Shown here in pieces: positions 30,057 through 40,906 of a stretch of DNA of 64,000 nucleotides. Position 1 is the stretch's first letter. Each line of letters begins with the position of its first letter. The notes under the pieces are model-generated. The model was not told the DNA's origin. It made no database searches and saw only the letters and a program-made list of their open reading frames with translations. The stretch comes from Comamonas testosteroni. Lineage in GTDB: Bacteria > Pseudomonadota > Gammaproteobacteria > Burkholderiales > Burkholderiaceae_C. The DNA lies in contig NZ_AWOR01000078.1 of assembly GCF_000761245.1 (NCBI RefSeq), forward strand, positions 186,001 to 250,000, in the 5' to 3' direction. The translations under genes were made by a program, and so were the position numbers.

Positions 30057-30697
30057 CATTTCAGGCAGCGCAAGGCGTTCAGATAGCCGGATATGGCCGT
30101 GTTGGCACGCTGGCGCAGCAAGTCCAGATCCGGCAGTGCATCGGCGGCCAGATAGCTGTGATTGAACAGGCCGTACAGAATGCACTGGCTCACCCGTGCA
30201 GCATCGCGCACCGGGTAGTCCGGGGGCAGATCGACGGCCTGCTCTATGGCTGCGGCCCAGGCATCCACAAAGCGTTCGAACATCTTGCGGTAGGCCTCGG
30301 AAGTGGAGTAGTGGCGCTCCAGCAGATAGTGGGCACCCCATTCATCTGCCCGCTCACGGTGCGCCTGCAACTGCGACTCGATCACCGCCTCGGCAATCTG
30401 CATCAGCGGCTGGCCCGAATGGCTTGCGGTCACGCCGCGAATGCCCAGCAGCAGTGACTTGGAGCGCAGATGCAGGCAAACCTTGGCCAGGTCTTCCTTG
30501 CCCGAGAAGTACTCGTAGAAGCTGCCCAGCCCGGTGCCCGCCACCAGGACGATCTCGCGCACGGTGATTTCCGCGTAACTGCGCTCAAGCAAAAGCCGAA
30601 CAAAGGCGTCCTGCAGGGACTGAAACGTCTGCCGCGCACGGGACTGCAAAGGGCGGCGACGCCCTGCTGTCGCGGTCGAAGGAGTGCGTGGTTTCAT
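30056..30697 (-). CDS. TetR-family transcriptional regulator
   Basis: The protein has about 213 residues. After an Arg-rich N-terminus, the HTH reads LQDAFVRLLLERSYAEITVR followed by EIVLVAGTGLGSFYEYFSGKEDL, the typical TetR recognition helix and tyrosine block. The C-terminal ligand domain is unassigned. The ATG at 30697 is used; a GTG at 30727 is the only alternative and neither has a strong ribosome-binding site. It is divergent from the receptor/acyl-CoA cluster starting at 30818 and probably controls it. Confidence 0.87.
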   Translation of the reverse strand: MKPRTPSTATAGRRRPLQSRARQTFQSLQDAFVRLLLERSYAEITVREIVLVAGTGLGSFYEYFSGKEDLAKVCLHLRSKSLLLGIRGVTASHSGQPLMQIAEAVIESQLQAHRERADEWGAHYLLERHYSTSEAYRKMFERFVDAWAAAIEQAVDLPPDYPVRDAARVSQCILYGLFNHSYLAADALPDLDLLRQRANTAISGYLNALRCLK

Positions 30698-30817
30698 GCT
30701 GGCCAAATCCGAACACCTTTTTTGCACGGTTTCCTAGAATTTTTGACAGGTACTTCGATGCCATTGTGCATTGCGGCCTGGTGAATAAAAAATTCTTATG
30801 AGAGGACGGAGACAAGC

Positions 30818-32062
30818 ATGCACCCTCGTATTTCCACTCCCCTGGCGGCAGTGGCTCTGGCCTGCGCATCACTCGTTCACGCGCAGCCGGCCACGGTGGT
30901 GAAGATTGCCTCGCTGGATGCCATGAGCGGGCCCATGGCGGGGCTGGGCCTGAATGTGCTCAAGAGCTTCCAGTACAGCGCCAGGCTTGCCAACGAGCAA
31001 AGCTGGGCCGGTGCTGTGAAGTTCGAGGTCGTGCCATTCGACAACCGCCTCTCCGCACAGGAGGCGCTGAGCCAGCTCAACTCCATCATCGGACAGAACA
31101 TCCGCTATGTGGTGCAGGGTGCCAGCTCCTCGGCCGTGGGCCTGGCACTGCAGGAGGCCATCGAAAAGCACAACAGCCGCAACCCCGGCAAGGAAATCAT
31201 CTACCTGAACTATGCGGCCCAGGCACCACAGATGACCAATGCCAGGTGCAGCTACTGGCACTTTCGCACCGATGCGAATTCGGACATGAAGGTGGCCGCG
31301 CTGACCTCTTACCTGGCCGGGCAAAAGCAGGTGAAGCAGGTCTTTCTGCTCAACCCCAACTATGCCTACGGCCAGGAAGTCTCGCGCGCCGCACGCAGCA
31401 TGCTGGCGGCCAAGCGCCCCGACCTGAAGATCGTGGGCGATGACTTCCACCCGCTGGGCCAGGTCAAGGATTACGCCCCCTATATCGCCAAGATCAAGCA
31501 ATCCGGGGCCGATGCCGTCATCACTGCGGACTTCGGTGCCGATCTGGCACTGATCGTGCGCGCCGCACGCGAAGCTGGCTTGAGCACGGACTTCTACACC
31601 CTCAACGGCAACAACTTCGGGGTGCCCAGCGCCATGGGTGCGGCAGGGCAGGGCCGGGTCAAGCTGATCTCGGCCTTCAGCCCCAACTCCGAGCCGCTGA
31701 TGAGCAGCCCGCTGCTGCCGGGCTTCAAGCGCCAGTTCAACGAGGACTTCATCAACGGCCTGGGCCACAACGCCATGCTGATGCTGGCCCAGGCCATGCG
31801 CGAGGCAAAGTCCGTGGAACCTGCCGCCGTCGCGGCCAGGATGTCGGGCATGCGCTTCGAGGGCATCAACGGCCCCGTGGAAATGCGCAAGAGCGACCAC
31901 CAGGCCCAGCAACCCATCCATGTGCTGAGCTGGGAAAAAGTGGACGACAAGACCGTGGTGCATGACCAGGAAGGAACGGGCCTGGGATGGAAGCCCGTCA
32001 GCATGGTTTCCGCGCAGGCGGCCAGCCTGGACACCAGCTGCAAGATGAAGCGGCCCTCCTGA
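30818..32062 (+). CDS. ABC transporter substrate-binding protein, branched-chain amino-acid (Peripla_BP_6) type
   Basis: This 414-residue protein has a Sec signal peptide (PLAAVALACASLVHAQPATVV, cleaved after HAQ). The mature part has the LivJ-like pattern VKIASLDAMSGPMAGLG and a hinge region ITADFGADLALIVRAAREAG. In aromatic and acyl degraders such receptors often bind aromatic acids rather than branched-chain amino acids. No LivHMGF permease or ATPase genes follow; two acyl-CoA genes do. GAGAGGACGGAGAC precedes the ATG. Confidence 0.88.
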   Translation: MHPRISTPLAAVALACASLVHAQPATVVKIASLDAMSGPMAGLGLNVLKSFQYSARLANEQSWAGAVKFEVVPFDNRLSAQEALSQLNSIIGQNIRYVVQGASSSAVGLALQEAIEKHNSRNPGKEIIYLNYAAQAPQMTNARCSYWHFRTDANSDMKVAALTSYLAGQKQVKQVFLLNPNYAYGQEVSRAARSMLAAKRPDLKIVGDDFHPLGQVKDYAPYIAKIKQSGADAVITADFGADLALIVRAAREAGLSTDFYTLNGNNFGVPSAMGAAGQGRVKLISAFSPNSEPLMSSPLLPGFKRQFNEDFINGLGHNAMLMLAQAMREAKSVEPAAVAARMSGMRFEGINGPVEMRKSDHQAQQPIHVLSWEKVDDKTVVHDQEGTGLGWKPVSMVSAQAASLDTSCKMKRPS

Positions 32063-32165
32063 ACCCGCACCCTGGCGGGCCCTGACCGCCCGTTGCGCAT
32101 GACATAGAAATCACAAAGCCCTGCGCACTGCTGCGGGCAGGGCCACATAGCAAGGAAGAGACATC

Positions 32166-33815
32166 ATGACTGGCATCCATCCCCATAACCAGGCCCCGGA
32201 ACTCAAGGACTACAACGTCTACACCAGCGACCCGGTGCTGCAGCGTGCCGTGACTCGCGGCGGCGCACAGTGGCGCGACCCGGAGCTGCAACGCCAGGGC
32301 GCGGAATATGGCGCCGAAGCCACGCTGCGTGCCGCAGAAGAAGCCAACCACTTCGAGCCCGAGCTGCACACGCATTCGCCCGCAGGCGACCGTATCGACC
32401 AGGTGCGCTTTCACCCCGCATGGCACCAGATGATGACGATTGCACGGCGCAACGGCATCTCCAACCTGCCCTTCACCGACAAGCGGCAGACGGCCTGGGC
32501 CGCCTATGGCGCATCGCTGTTCATGCACAGCCAGATCGAGTCCGGCTCTACCTGCCCGACGACCATGACCAAGGCCAGCATTCCGCTGGTGCGCATCAAC
32601 CCCCAGCTCAATGCGGCGCTGGGGCCGCTGCTGGAATCCACCGACTACGACGCGCGCGACATTCGCGCCGAGAGCAAGCGCGCCATCACCGTGGGCATGG
32701 GCATGACGGAGCGTCAGGGCGGCAGCGATGTGCGCAGCAACACCACGCGCGCCGTGGCCCTGAACCCATCGGGCAGCAGCGGCCCCTGGGGCGAAGAATA
32801 CCTGATCACCGGCCACAAGTGGTTCTTCTCGGCCCCCATGTGCGATGGGCATCTGGTGCTGGCCAAGACCGAGGAGCGCGGCCCCACCTGCTTTTTCGTG
32901 CCGCGCTGGCGGCCCGACGGCAGCAAGAACGCCATTCATATCCAGCGCCTCAAGGACAAGGTGGGCAACCGCTCCAACAGCAGCAGCGAAGTGGAGTTCG
33001 ACAACGCCTGGGGCGTGCTCATAGGCCAGGAAGGCCGCGGCATTTCCACCATCATCGAAATGGCCACCTACACCCGCCTGGACTGTGCGCTGTCCAGTGC
33101 AGGCTTCATGCGCCAGGCCCTGGTGCAGGCCCTGCACTACACGCGCAACCGCCATGCCTTCGGCCTGCCCCTTGCAGAGCAGCCGGTGATGACCGGCCTG
33201 CTGGCCGATATGGCGTTGGAATCCGAAGCCGCCACCTGGCTGGCCATGGATCTGGCCGCACGCTTTGGCTCCGAAGACCCTCTGGATCAGGCCTGGCGCC
33301 GCATCGTCACGCCAGCTGCCAAGTTCTGGAACTGCAAGCGTGCCGTAGGCTACACGGGCGAAGCCATGGAAGTCTTCGGCGGCAACGGCTATGTGGAGAC
33401 CGGCCCCATGGGGCGCTTGTTCCGCGAAGCACCCGTCAACTCCATCTGGGAAGGGTCGGGCAACGTCATGTGCCTGGATGTGCTGCGCGCCATTGCCCGC
33501 AACCCGGACGACGCCCATCTGCTGCTGGACCATCTGCGTGAAGTCGGCTCCGAGGAGGCCGTGCTGCGTGCGCAGGTGGACAAGCTGCGCCAGGCCGTCA
33601 CCCTGCCCCCTCAGGAGCTGGAGCGCGAGGCTCGCCGCTTCACCCAGCGCCTGGCCGTCACGGTGCAAGCCACACTGATGCTGCAGCATGCGGGCAGCGA
33701 CAGTGCCTCGGCCTTCCTCGGCAGCCGCTTCGACCCGGACTGGGGCCCGGTGGCAGGTGTTGCCTGCGCCAGCAGCGACCCAGCCGCCCTGCTGCGCAAT
33801 GCCTGGACTGGCTGA
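32166..33815 (+). CDS. acyl-CoA dehydrogenase, AidB-like
   Basis: This FAD-dependent dehydrogenase has 549 residues, longer than the usual 380-400 of medium-chain enzymes, because of the N-terminal extension typical of AidB-like members (APELKDYNVYTSDPVLQRAV). The body has GMGMTERQGGSDVRSNTTRA (flavin contact), ITGHKWFFSAPMCDG, and AVGYTGEAMEVFGGNGYVET. E. coli AidB is induced by alkylation and binds DNA, but the context here (acyl-CoA ligase 14 bp downstream, receptor upstream) points to catabolism of an acid. The substrate is unknown. Confidence 0.88.
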   Translation: MTGIHPHNQAPELKDYNVYTSDPVLQRAVTRGGAQWRDPELQRQGAEYGAEATLRAAEEANHFEPELHTHSPAGDRIDQVRFHPAWHQMMTIARRNGISNLPFTDKRQTAWAAYGASLFMHSQIESGSTCPTTMTKASIPLVRINPQLNAALGPLLESTDYDARDIRAESKRAITVGMGMTERQGGSDVRSNTTRAVALNPSGSSGPWGEEYLITGHKWFFSAPMCDGHLVLAKTEERGPTCFFVPRWRPDGSKNAIHIQRLKDKVGNRSNSSSEVEFDNAWGVLIGQEGRGISTIIEMATYTRLDCALSSAGFMRQALVQALHYTRNRHAFGLPLAEQPVMTGLLADMALESEAATWLAMDLAARFGSEDPLDQAWRRIVTPAAKFWNCKRAVGYTGEAMEVFGGNGYVETGPMGRLFREAPVNSIWEGSGNVMCLDVLRAIARNPDDAHLLLDHLREVGSEEAVLRAQVDKLRQAVTLPPQELEREARRFTQRLAVTVQATLMLQHAGSDSASAFLGSRFDPDWGPVAGVACASSDPAALLRNAWTG

Positions 33816-33829
33816 GGAGGACACCAGCA

Positions 33830-35371
33830 ATGATGAATTTCATTTCCCTGCTCGACCAGCAGGCACGTACGCGCCCCGAAAAACTGGCGCTGCGCGCCGA
33901 CGGCCAGGACTGGAGCTATGCCGCGCTGGCGCTGGCCGGCCGCCGAGCCGCCACCGTGCTCTATGAGCAAGGCGTGCGCCAGGGCGACAAGGTAGGCCTG
34001 CTGTGCTTCAACACCCCGGGCTTCGTGTTTGCGCTGCTTGGCGCCTGGCGGCTGGGCGCGGTCGTCGTGCCCATCAACCACAAGCTGCAGGCCCCGGAAG
34101 TGAGCTACATACTGCGCCACTCGGGTGCTCGACTGTGCCTTGTGGATGGTGCGCGCGCTTCGCTGATCACCGCTATCCAGGCCGAACCACAGCCGCTGGC
34201 CGACATGCAGTGGCTGAGCACAGCTTCTGCCGCCGAAGGCCTGGACTGCTTCGATGAGCTGCTGGCGCAGGCTGCGCCCTGCGGCGACGCGCATGGCCGA
34301 CCTGCGCCACACGCGCTGGCCGAGATTCTCTACACCTCCGGCACCACGGGCCAGCCCAAGGGCTGCCTGCACAGCCATGCCAATGTCTTCCACGCCGCCC
34401 TGTGTGCAGCGGCGGCCACCTCGCTGGCTCCCACGGAGCGCACGCTGATCGCCATGCCCATATGGCACTCGTCGCCGCTGAACAACTGGTTTTTGGGCAC
34501 CTTGCTCATGGGCGGCACCGCCGTGCTGATGCGTGAATATGCGCCCAGGGAGTTTCTGGAAACGCTGGCGCAGGAACGCATCAGCTTCACCTTTGGCGCA
34601 CCGATTGCCTTTCTGGCACCGCTGTCCGTGGTGCCCGATGTGGCCAGCTACGACTTCAGCGCCATGCGATTGTGGGCCTACGGCGGTGGCCCGCTGGGCG
34701 CGGACATGGCACGCAAGCTGGCTCAGGCCTATCGCAGCGACCGCTTCATGCAGGTCTATGGCATGACCGAATCAGGCCCTCTGGGTACCGTGCTCTACCC
34801 CGAAGAGGCCGTGGCCAAGGCAGGCTCCATAGGTCGCTGCGCCATACCCGGCGTTGAACTGGAAGTGCGCCGTCAGGACGGCGGCCTGTGCGGCCCCGGC
34901 CAAGTGGGCGAGATCTGCCTGCGCTCTGCGGCCATGATGCAAGGCTATCTGGACAACCCCGAGGCCACGGCCGCCGTGCTGGACGAGCAGGGCTGGTATC
35001 GCAGCGGCGACCTGGCGCGCGTGGACGAGGACGGCTATCTCTACATCGTGGACAGACTCAAGGACATGATCGTTACCGGCGGCGAGAACGTCTACTCCAA
35101 GGAAGTGGAAGACGTGCTCTGCACCCACCCCAACGTGCAGGACGTGGCCGTCATCGGCCGCCCTCATCCCGAATGGGGCGAGACCGTGGTGGCAGTGCTG
35201 ACCCTGAAGCCCGGCAAGACGCCGGACCATGACGATCTGCGCCAGTTCATGGAGACCAGGCTGGCTCGCTACAAGATTCCGCGCATCTTCGAAGTCCGTG
35301 ACACACTGCCACGCACCGCGACCGGCAAGCTGCTCAAGCACATGCTGCGCGGCAGCATGACCAGCCACTGA
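33830..35371 (+). CDS. AMP-forming acyl-CoA synthetase (acid-CoA ligase)
   Basis: This 513-residue ANL-superfamily enzyme has the P-loop-like AEILYTSGTTGQPKGCLHSH, the VYGMTESGPLGTVL motif, YRSGDLARVDEDGYLYIVDR, and the catalytic lysine in PRTATGKLLKHML. It activates a carboxylic acid to its CoA thioester through an acyl-AMP. GAGGAGG precedes the start; two adjacent ATG codons (33830, 33833) are possible. It should feed the neighbouring dehydrogenase. The specific acid cannot be read from sequence. Confidence 0.92.
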   Translation: MMNFISLLDQQARTRPEKLALRADGQDWSYAALALAGRRAATVLYEQGVRQGDKVGLLCFNTPGFVFALLGAWRLGAVVVPINHKLQAPEVSYILRHSGARLCLVDGARASLITAIQAEPQPLADMQWLSTASAAEGLDCFDELLAQAAPCGDAHGRPAPHALAEILYTSGTTGQPKGCLHSHANVFHAALCAAAATSLAPTERTLIAMPIWHSSPLNNWFLGTLLMGGTAVLMREYAPREFLETLAQERISFTFGAPIAFLAPLSVVPDVASYDFSAMRLWAYGGGPLGADMARKLAQAYRSDRFMQVYGMTESGPLGTVLYPEEAVAKAGSIGRCAIPGVELEVRRQDGGLCGPGQVGEICLRSAAMMQGYLDNPEATAAVLDEQGWYRSGDLARVDEDGYLYIVDRLKDMIVTGGENVYSKEVEDVLCTHPNVQDVAVIGRPHPEWGETVVAVLTLKPGKTPDHDDLRQFMETRLARYKIPRIFEVRDTLPRTATGKLLKHMLRGSMTSH

Positions 35372-35402
35372 GGGCAGAGGCACTGCCGCCTGGCTGCTCA
35401 CT

Positions 35403-35443
35403 GGGCGGCTCCTTGGGCCGCTCCGCCCCGGCAGGAGCCGCCC
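35403..35443. other. 10-bp GC stem-loop after the acyl-CoA ligase gene
   Basis: GGGCGGCTCC and GGAGCCGCCC are perfect inverted arms with a 21-nt loop. There is no T-run, so intrinsic termination is doubtful. It may stabilise the 3' end of the mRNA. Confidence 0.4.
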
Positions 35444-35581
35444 GGAGCCATCCACAGAAGCTCGGCACCTCATTCATGTCCAAGGCTGGTGGCGCTTTCG
35501 TCGGGGCCGACGATGCATGCGCCGCCCCCGGGTAACACGGATGACATGGACGGGTCTTTGCAATCCGCTATAAGCAGTGAT

Positions 35582-36349
35582 ATGCAACTGAACCACGACC
35601 TGCTGACGGAGCGCCCAGCGCGCCAAGTCTCCCTCTCGGGAGCCTCCAATTTCCGTGATCTGGGCGGATATCGGGGCCTGGACGGCCGCCACCTGCAATG
35701 GGGCAAGCTGTACCGCTCCGCCCATCTGGCGCATTTGACGCAGCAGGACCTGGAACAACTGCAAAAGCTGGGCATCCACCGCAGCGCAGACTTTCGCGGC
35801 GAAGGTGAAAGCGCGCATCTCTCCTATGACTGGCCCAGGATCGAACGCCATGCCCTGATCGTCGAACCCACGGTAGTGCAGCGCGCCCAGTCCATGATGG
35901 AGCAGGGCCGCCACCTCAGCAGCCGCGACACAGAGGAGCTGATGCATGACACCTACCGCAGCTTTGTGAACGTGTACGGCAATCGCTTTGCACAGTTCCT
36001 CGCGCTGCTGCAGCTCAGCGATGCGCCACTGGTCTTTCACTGCACGGCCGGCAAGGACCGCACGGGTTGGGCCGCTGCCCTGCTGCTGACAGCCCTGGGT
36101 GTGGACGATGAGCAGATCATGGAAGACTATCTGCTGACGAATCAATACTTCAGACGCCCCGCCCAGATGTACGGCCAGCTGTCCGAAGAGGCTCTGGATG
36201 CGCTGTGGCGCGTGCAGCCGTCCTACCTGATGGCCTCGGTCGATGTGGTGCGCGCCCAGCATGGCAGCGTGGACCGCTATCTGACCCAGGTGCTGGGTAT
36301 AGATGGTGCTGCGCGTGAGCGACTGGCCGAGCTGTATCTGGAGACCTGA
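35582..36349 (+). CDS. tyrosine/serine protein phosphatase family protein
   Basis: This 255-residue protein has the Y_phosphatase3 pattern: LSGASNFRDLGGYRGLDGRH at the N-terminus, YRSAHLAHLT, and the catalytic P-loop VFHCTAGKDRTGWAAALLL (C-x5-R with the AGKDRTG variant). Family members dephosphorylate proteins or phosphoinositides; substrates in environmental bacteria are mostly unknown. The ATG at 35582 matches family N-termini; the frame extends to 35489 without features. It appears monocistronic and is followed by a GATAGCT-repeat fragment (about 36351-36380). Confidence 0.83.
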   Translation: MQLNHDLLTERPARQVSLSGASNFRDLGGYRGLDGRHLQWGKLYRSAHLAHLTQQDLEQLQKLGIHRSADFRGEGESAHLSYDWPRIERHALIVEPTVVQRAQSMMEQGRHLSSRDTEELMHDTYRSFVNVYGNRFAQFLALLQLSDAPLVFHCTAGKDRTGWAAALLLTALGVDDEQIMEDYLLTNQYFRRPAQMYGQLSEEALDALWRVQPSYLMASVDVVRAQHGSVDRYLTQVLGIDGAARERLAELYLET

Positions 36350-36350
36350 T

Positions 36351-36380
36351 CAAATTTGATAGCTGTCAATGCTTATCGTG
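36351..36380. repeat. GATAGCT repeat fragment
   Basis: CAAATTTGATAGCTGTCAAT, then GCTTATCG, directly behind the phosphatase stop. It shares the ATTGATAGCTG core with the copy at 6284. Confidence 0.4.
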
Positions 36381-36486
36381 AATTGGTTTCATACCAATCT
36401 CAGGCATAACAAGCTGTTACGACAGGGGATCTTCGGCCCGCTACCATGGGCCATAAGCCGCAATGGATGCGGTCAAGGAAATGCAG

Positions 36487-36636
36487 ATGCGCAAATGGCT
36501 CACCCTGGCCGCAGCAGCCGCCACGCTGGCGCTGACGGCCTGCTCCGGCACCATGCCGGCCTCCTCCAGCTCCAGCAGCTCCGGCGGCGTGGAGATATTT
36601 GGCACGGTGGACGCAGGCGTCAGCCGCACCTGGTAG
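36487..36636 (+). CDS. small lipoprotein (49 aa) with a porin-strand-like tail
   Basis: A short gene reads MRKWLTLAAAAATLALTACS, a textbook lipoprotein signal peptide with lipobox LTAC. A Ser-rich spacer follows (about 30-37), then GGVEIFGTVDAGVSRTW and stop. AAGGAA stands 6 nt before the ATG at 36487, better placed than for the ATG at 36481. A strong terminator follows 20 bp later, supporting a real, separately transcribed gene. The tail resembles the first beta strand of betaproteobacterial trimeric porins (VTLYG-x-VDAGV). I recognise no named family. Confidence 0.7.
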   Translation: MRKWLTLAAAAATLALTACSGTMPASSSSSSSGGVEIFGTVDAGVSRTW

Positions 36637-36656
36637 GCCCCGCTTCAGGTACAAAA

Positions 36657-36691
36657 AAGCCCGCCGTGCTCCATGCACGGCGGGCTTTTTT
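36657..36691. terminator. bidirectional terminator between the small lipoprotein and maeB
   Basis: AAAGCCCGCCGTGC / GCACGGCGGGCTTT stem with a 5-nt loop, T-run on both strands. Confidence 0.9.
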
Positions 36692-36701
36692 TGCCGCGTA
36701 A

Positions 36702-39011
<2,310 letters not shown>

Positions 39012-39250
39012 CAGCGGTCTCCAGCTCGCAAAGTAAGTCATCCGCAGTAAGGACTCTCTATGAACACACGGCCCGGCCCCTGCGCTCCTGCGGACGATGA
39101 AATCGGATTTTGGATTGTAGGCCGAGCGCTATCAAAAAAAGAGGGGGTGCAGCTCGGCGTTTAAGGTCAAACAGCCATGACCGTTCAATAACAATGCAAA
39201 CAAAATCATAACATTATGCCAACAATGCATAACATATGAGACTTTGCACT

Positions 39251-40765
39251 TCAGGGCGTGCAGGCATCGTCGCGATAGAGCTCGGCATAAGCCACACCAT
39301 CGAAATGCAGCTTGCGGCTGTCCTGCAAATGCGGCATCGCCGTGCGGACGTCGTATCCCTGGGCTGCAATCAATATCTCGGGCGCCAGAGTCGTGCTGTG
39401 TTCCAGAGGACCTTCAGAGATCGCCACCTCTTCACTCCCTTGGAGACTCCTCATTGCCTCGTTCGCCCAATATGCCAGTGGAACCTCCAGCACTGACTGA
39501 TCATTGCCCTGGCGAGGGCTGTCCACACAAGGAGGAACTCCAAGGCCATGATCAGAGACGTAAAGCAGCGCGCTGGGCGCATCAGACGCCTCATCCACCA
39601 TGCGAATCCAGTCGGCCAGCAGGTCCGAGGTATAGCGAATCGAGTTATCGTATGCATCTGCGCCCTCGTAGCGGGAACGAGGGTAGCGCTGGGAGATAGC
39701 GGGATGACTGCCATAGGTATGAAGAACCACCAGCTTATGTGACGCATCATCCGCCAGCGACTTCTCCAGCCAAGTCGTCATCACTTCGTCATGTGCCCCA
39801 TTGCCCACCTTGGCATAGACATCCGCAGAGCGACGCAATATCTGCGAGTACATATCCTCGCTCTTGTCATTGAATCTGGAGTTGGAAAAGACAAAGGTCT
39901 TGTAGCCGGCATGCCGAGCCAAATCTAGGAACGAAGGCGAGGCATTTCTCTGGCTGTCGAAAGCAGACTGCCCGGTCAAAATAAAGGGCAGCGCCTTTGC
40001 GGTATTGAAGCCATGAGCCATGACCTTGTAGGTACGCAAACCGGAAACCTGCCTCAGTGACTGATTGGTATCGTCTCCCTCATAGCCCAATAGTGACCAG
40101 CGATGGCTGCTGGCGCTCTCACCAATAACCACCACCAAGGTGTTCGCCTGAGATGCACTTGGCCTGGCAGGCAATGTCGGCTGATAGAAAACCTCTTTTT
40201 CCAGATCTCCATAACGCACCGCAGCCTTGGCCATATGCATGGGATAGATATGACGCAGTTTATGCACATAGTCATTGACGGTGAACTGCTGGGTCACGCC
40301 AAAGGCAAAAAAGCTGGTCCAGAGCAATCCTATGCCCAGCAGTATTCTTTTCTCCCATTTCTGAAATGGAGCTGTTCCATTCGTGCAGTTTTTAAAGAGG
40401 AAGTAGCCACATCCGAAACTTGCCACCAGCCAGCACAGCACGACAAGAATCATCTGACGATTGATCGAGCTCAGGAACTCGGCGGCCTCATGCGCCTCAG
40501 TGCGCCACAGCGTGGCTAGGGAAAACTCATCGATCATGTTTCCCAAAAACTGGGCATGAAAAATATTCGCAGCGCCGATAAAAATCAGAAGTGGAATACA
40601 GATCGCCAGAGACTTTCGGGACAGCGCCAAAGGATAGAAGAACAGCGCGGCCAACAACGTGTAGCCCACCTCTTTTCCATATGAGCGAATTAGAAACGGA
40701 GGTGAAAAAAGCAATATCCAGGCTAGTAGAGAGCCCAGTCTCATTGCAAAGGAAGACATATTCAT
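39251..40765 (-). CDS. phosphoethanolamine-transferase-like sulfatase-fold membrane enzyme
   Basis: This protein of about 504 residues has five TM segments (to about 160), then a periplasmic alkaline-phosphatase-fold domain. Conserved metal and catalytic residues are seen: Glu216 in VVVIGESASS, Thr255 (nucleophile) in GFNTAKALPFILTG, His354 in TYGSHP, and Asp405-His406 in YVSDHGLG. It is nearer to the CptA/OpgE type than to EptA, because the periplasmic domain has only two cysteines. The likely role is to add phosphoethanolamine to lipid A core or a surface glycan. Base composition is visibly lower in GC than neighbouring genes, suggesting acquisition. No good ribosome-binding site was seen at the ATG 40765. 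Confidence 0.8.
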   Translation of the reverse strand: MNMSSFAMRLGSLLAWILLFSPPFLIRSYGKEVGYTLLAALFFYPLALSRKSLAICIPLLIFIGAANIFHAQFLGNMIDEFSLATLWRTEAHEAAEFLSSINRQMILVVLCWLVASFGCGYFLFKNCTNGTAPFQKWEKRILLGIGLLWTSFFAFGVTQQFTVNDYVHKLRHIYPMHMAKAAVRYGDLEKEVFYQPTLPARPSASQANTLVVVIGESASSHRWSLLGYEGDDTNQSLRQVSGLRTYKVMAHGFNTAKALPFILTGQSAFDSQRNASPSFLDLARHAGYKTFVFSNSRFNDKSEDMYSQILRRSADVYAKVGNGAHDEVMTTWLEKSLADDASHKLVVLHTYGSHPAISQRYPRSRYEGADAYDNSIRYTSDLLADWIRMVDEASDAPSALLYVSDHGLGVPPCVDSPRQGNDQSVLEVPLAYWANEAMRSLQGSEEVAISEGPLEHSTTLAPEILIAAQGYDVRTAMPHLQDSRKLHFDGVAYAELYRDDACTP

Positions 40766-40770
40766 TTTTC

Positions 40771-40786
40771 GTGACAGATTTGTGAC
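40771..40786 (-). promoter_or_regulatory. GTGAC direct repeat with 11-bp period
   Basis: GTGAC-AGATTT-GTGAC lies directly upstream of the phosphoethanolamine-transferase-like gene. Tandem half-sites spaced by one helical turn are typical for OmpR/PhoB-family response regulators, which often control such enzymes. It is only 5 bp before the ATG, so it would act as a repressor site or the start lies further downstream. Confidence 0.3.
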
Positions 40787-40906
40787 GATTGTATGAAACG
40801 CTTCTGCTGTTAAATAGCCGCCCGAGCAGCGCTCACCGTTGATTTCCAAGGACTTAACCCGCAAGGCTATGATTTGCGGCTTCTCTTCTCGACCGAAAGT
40901 CCGCCC

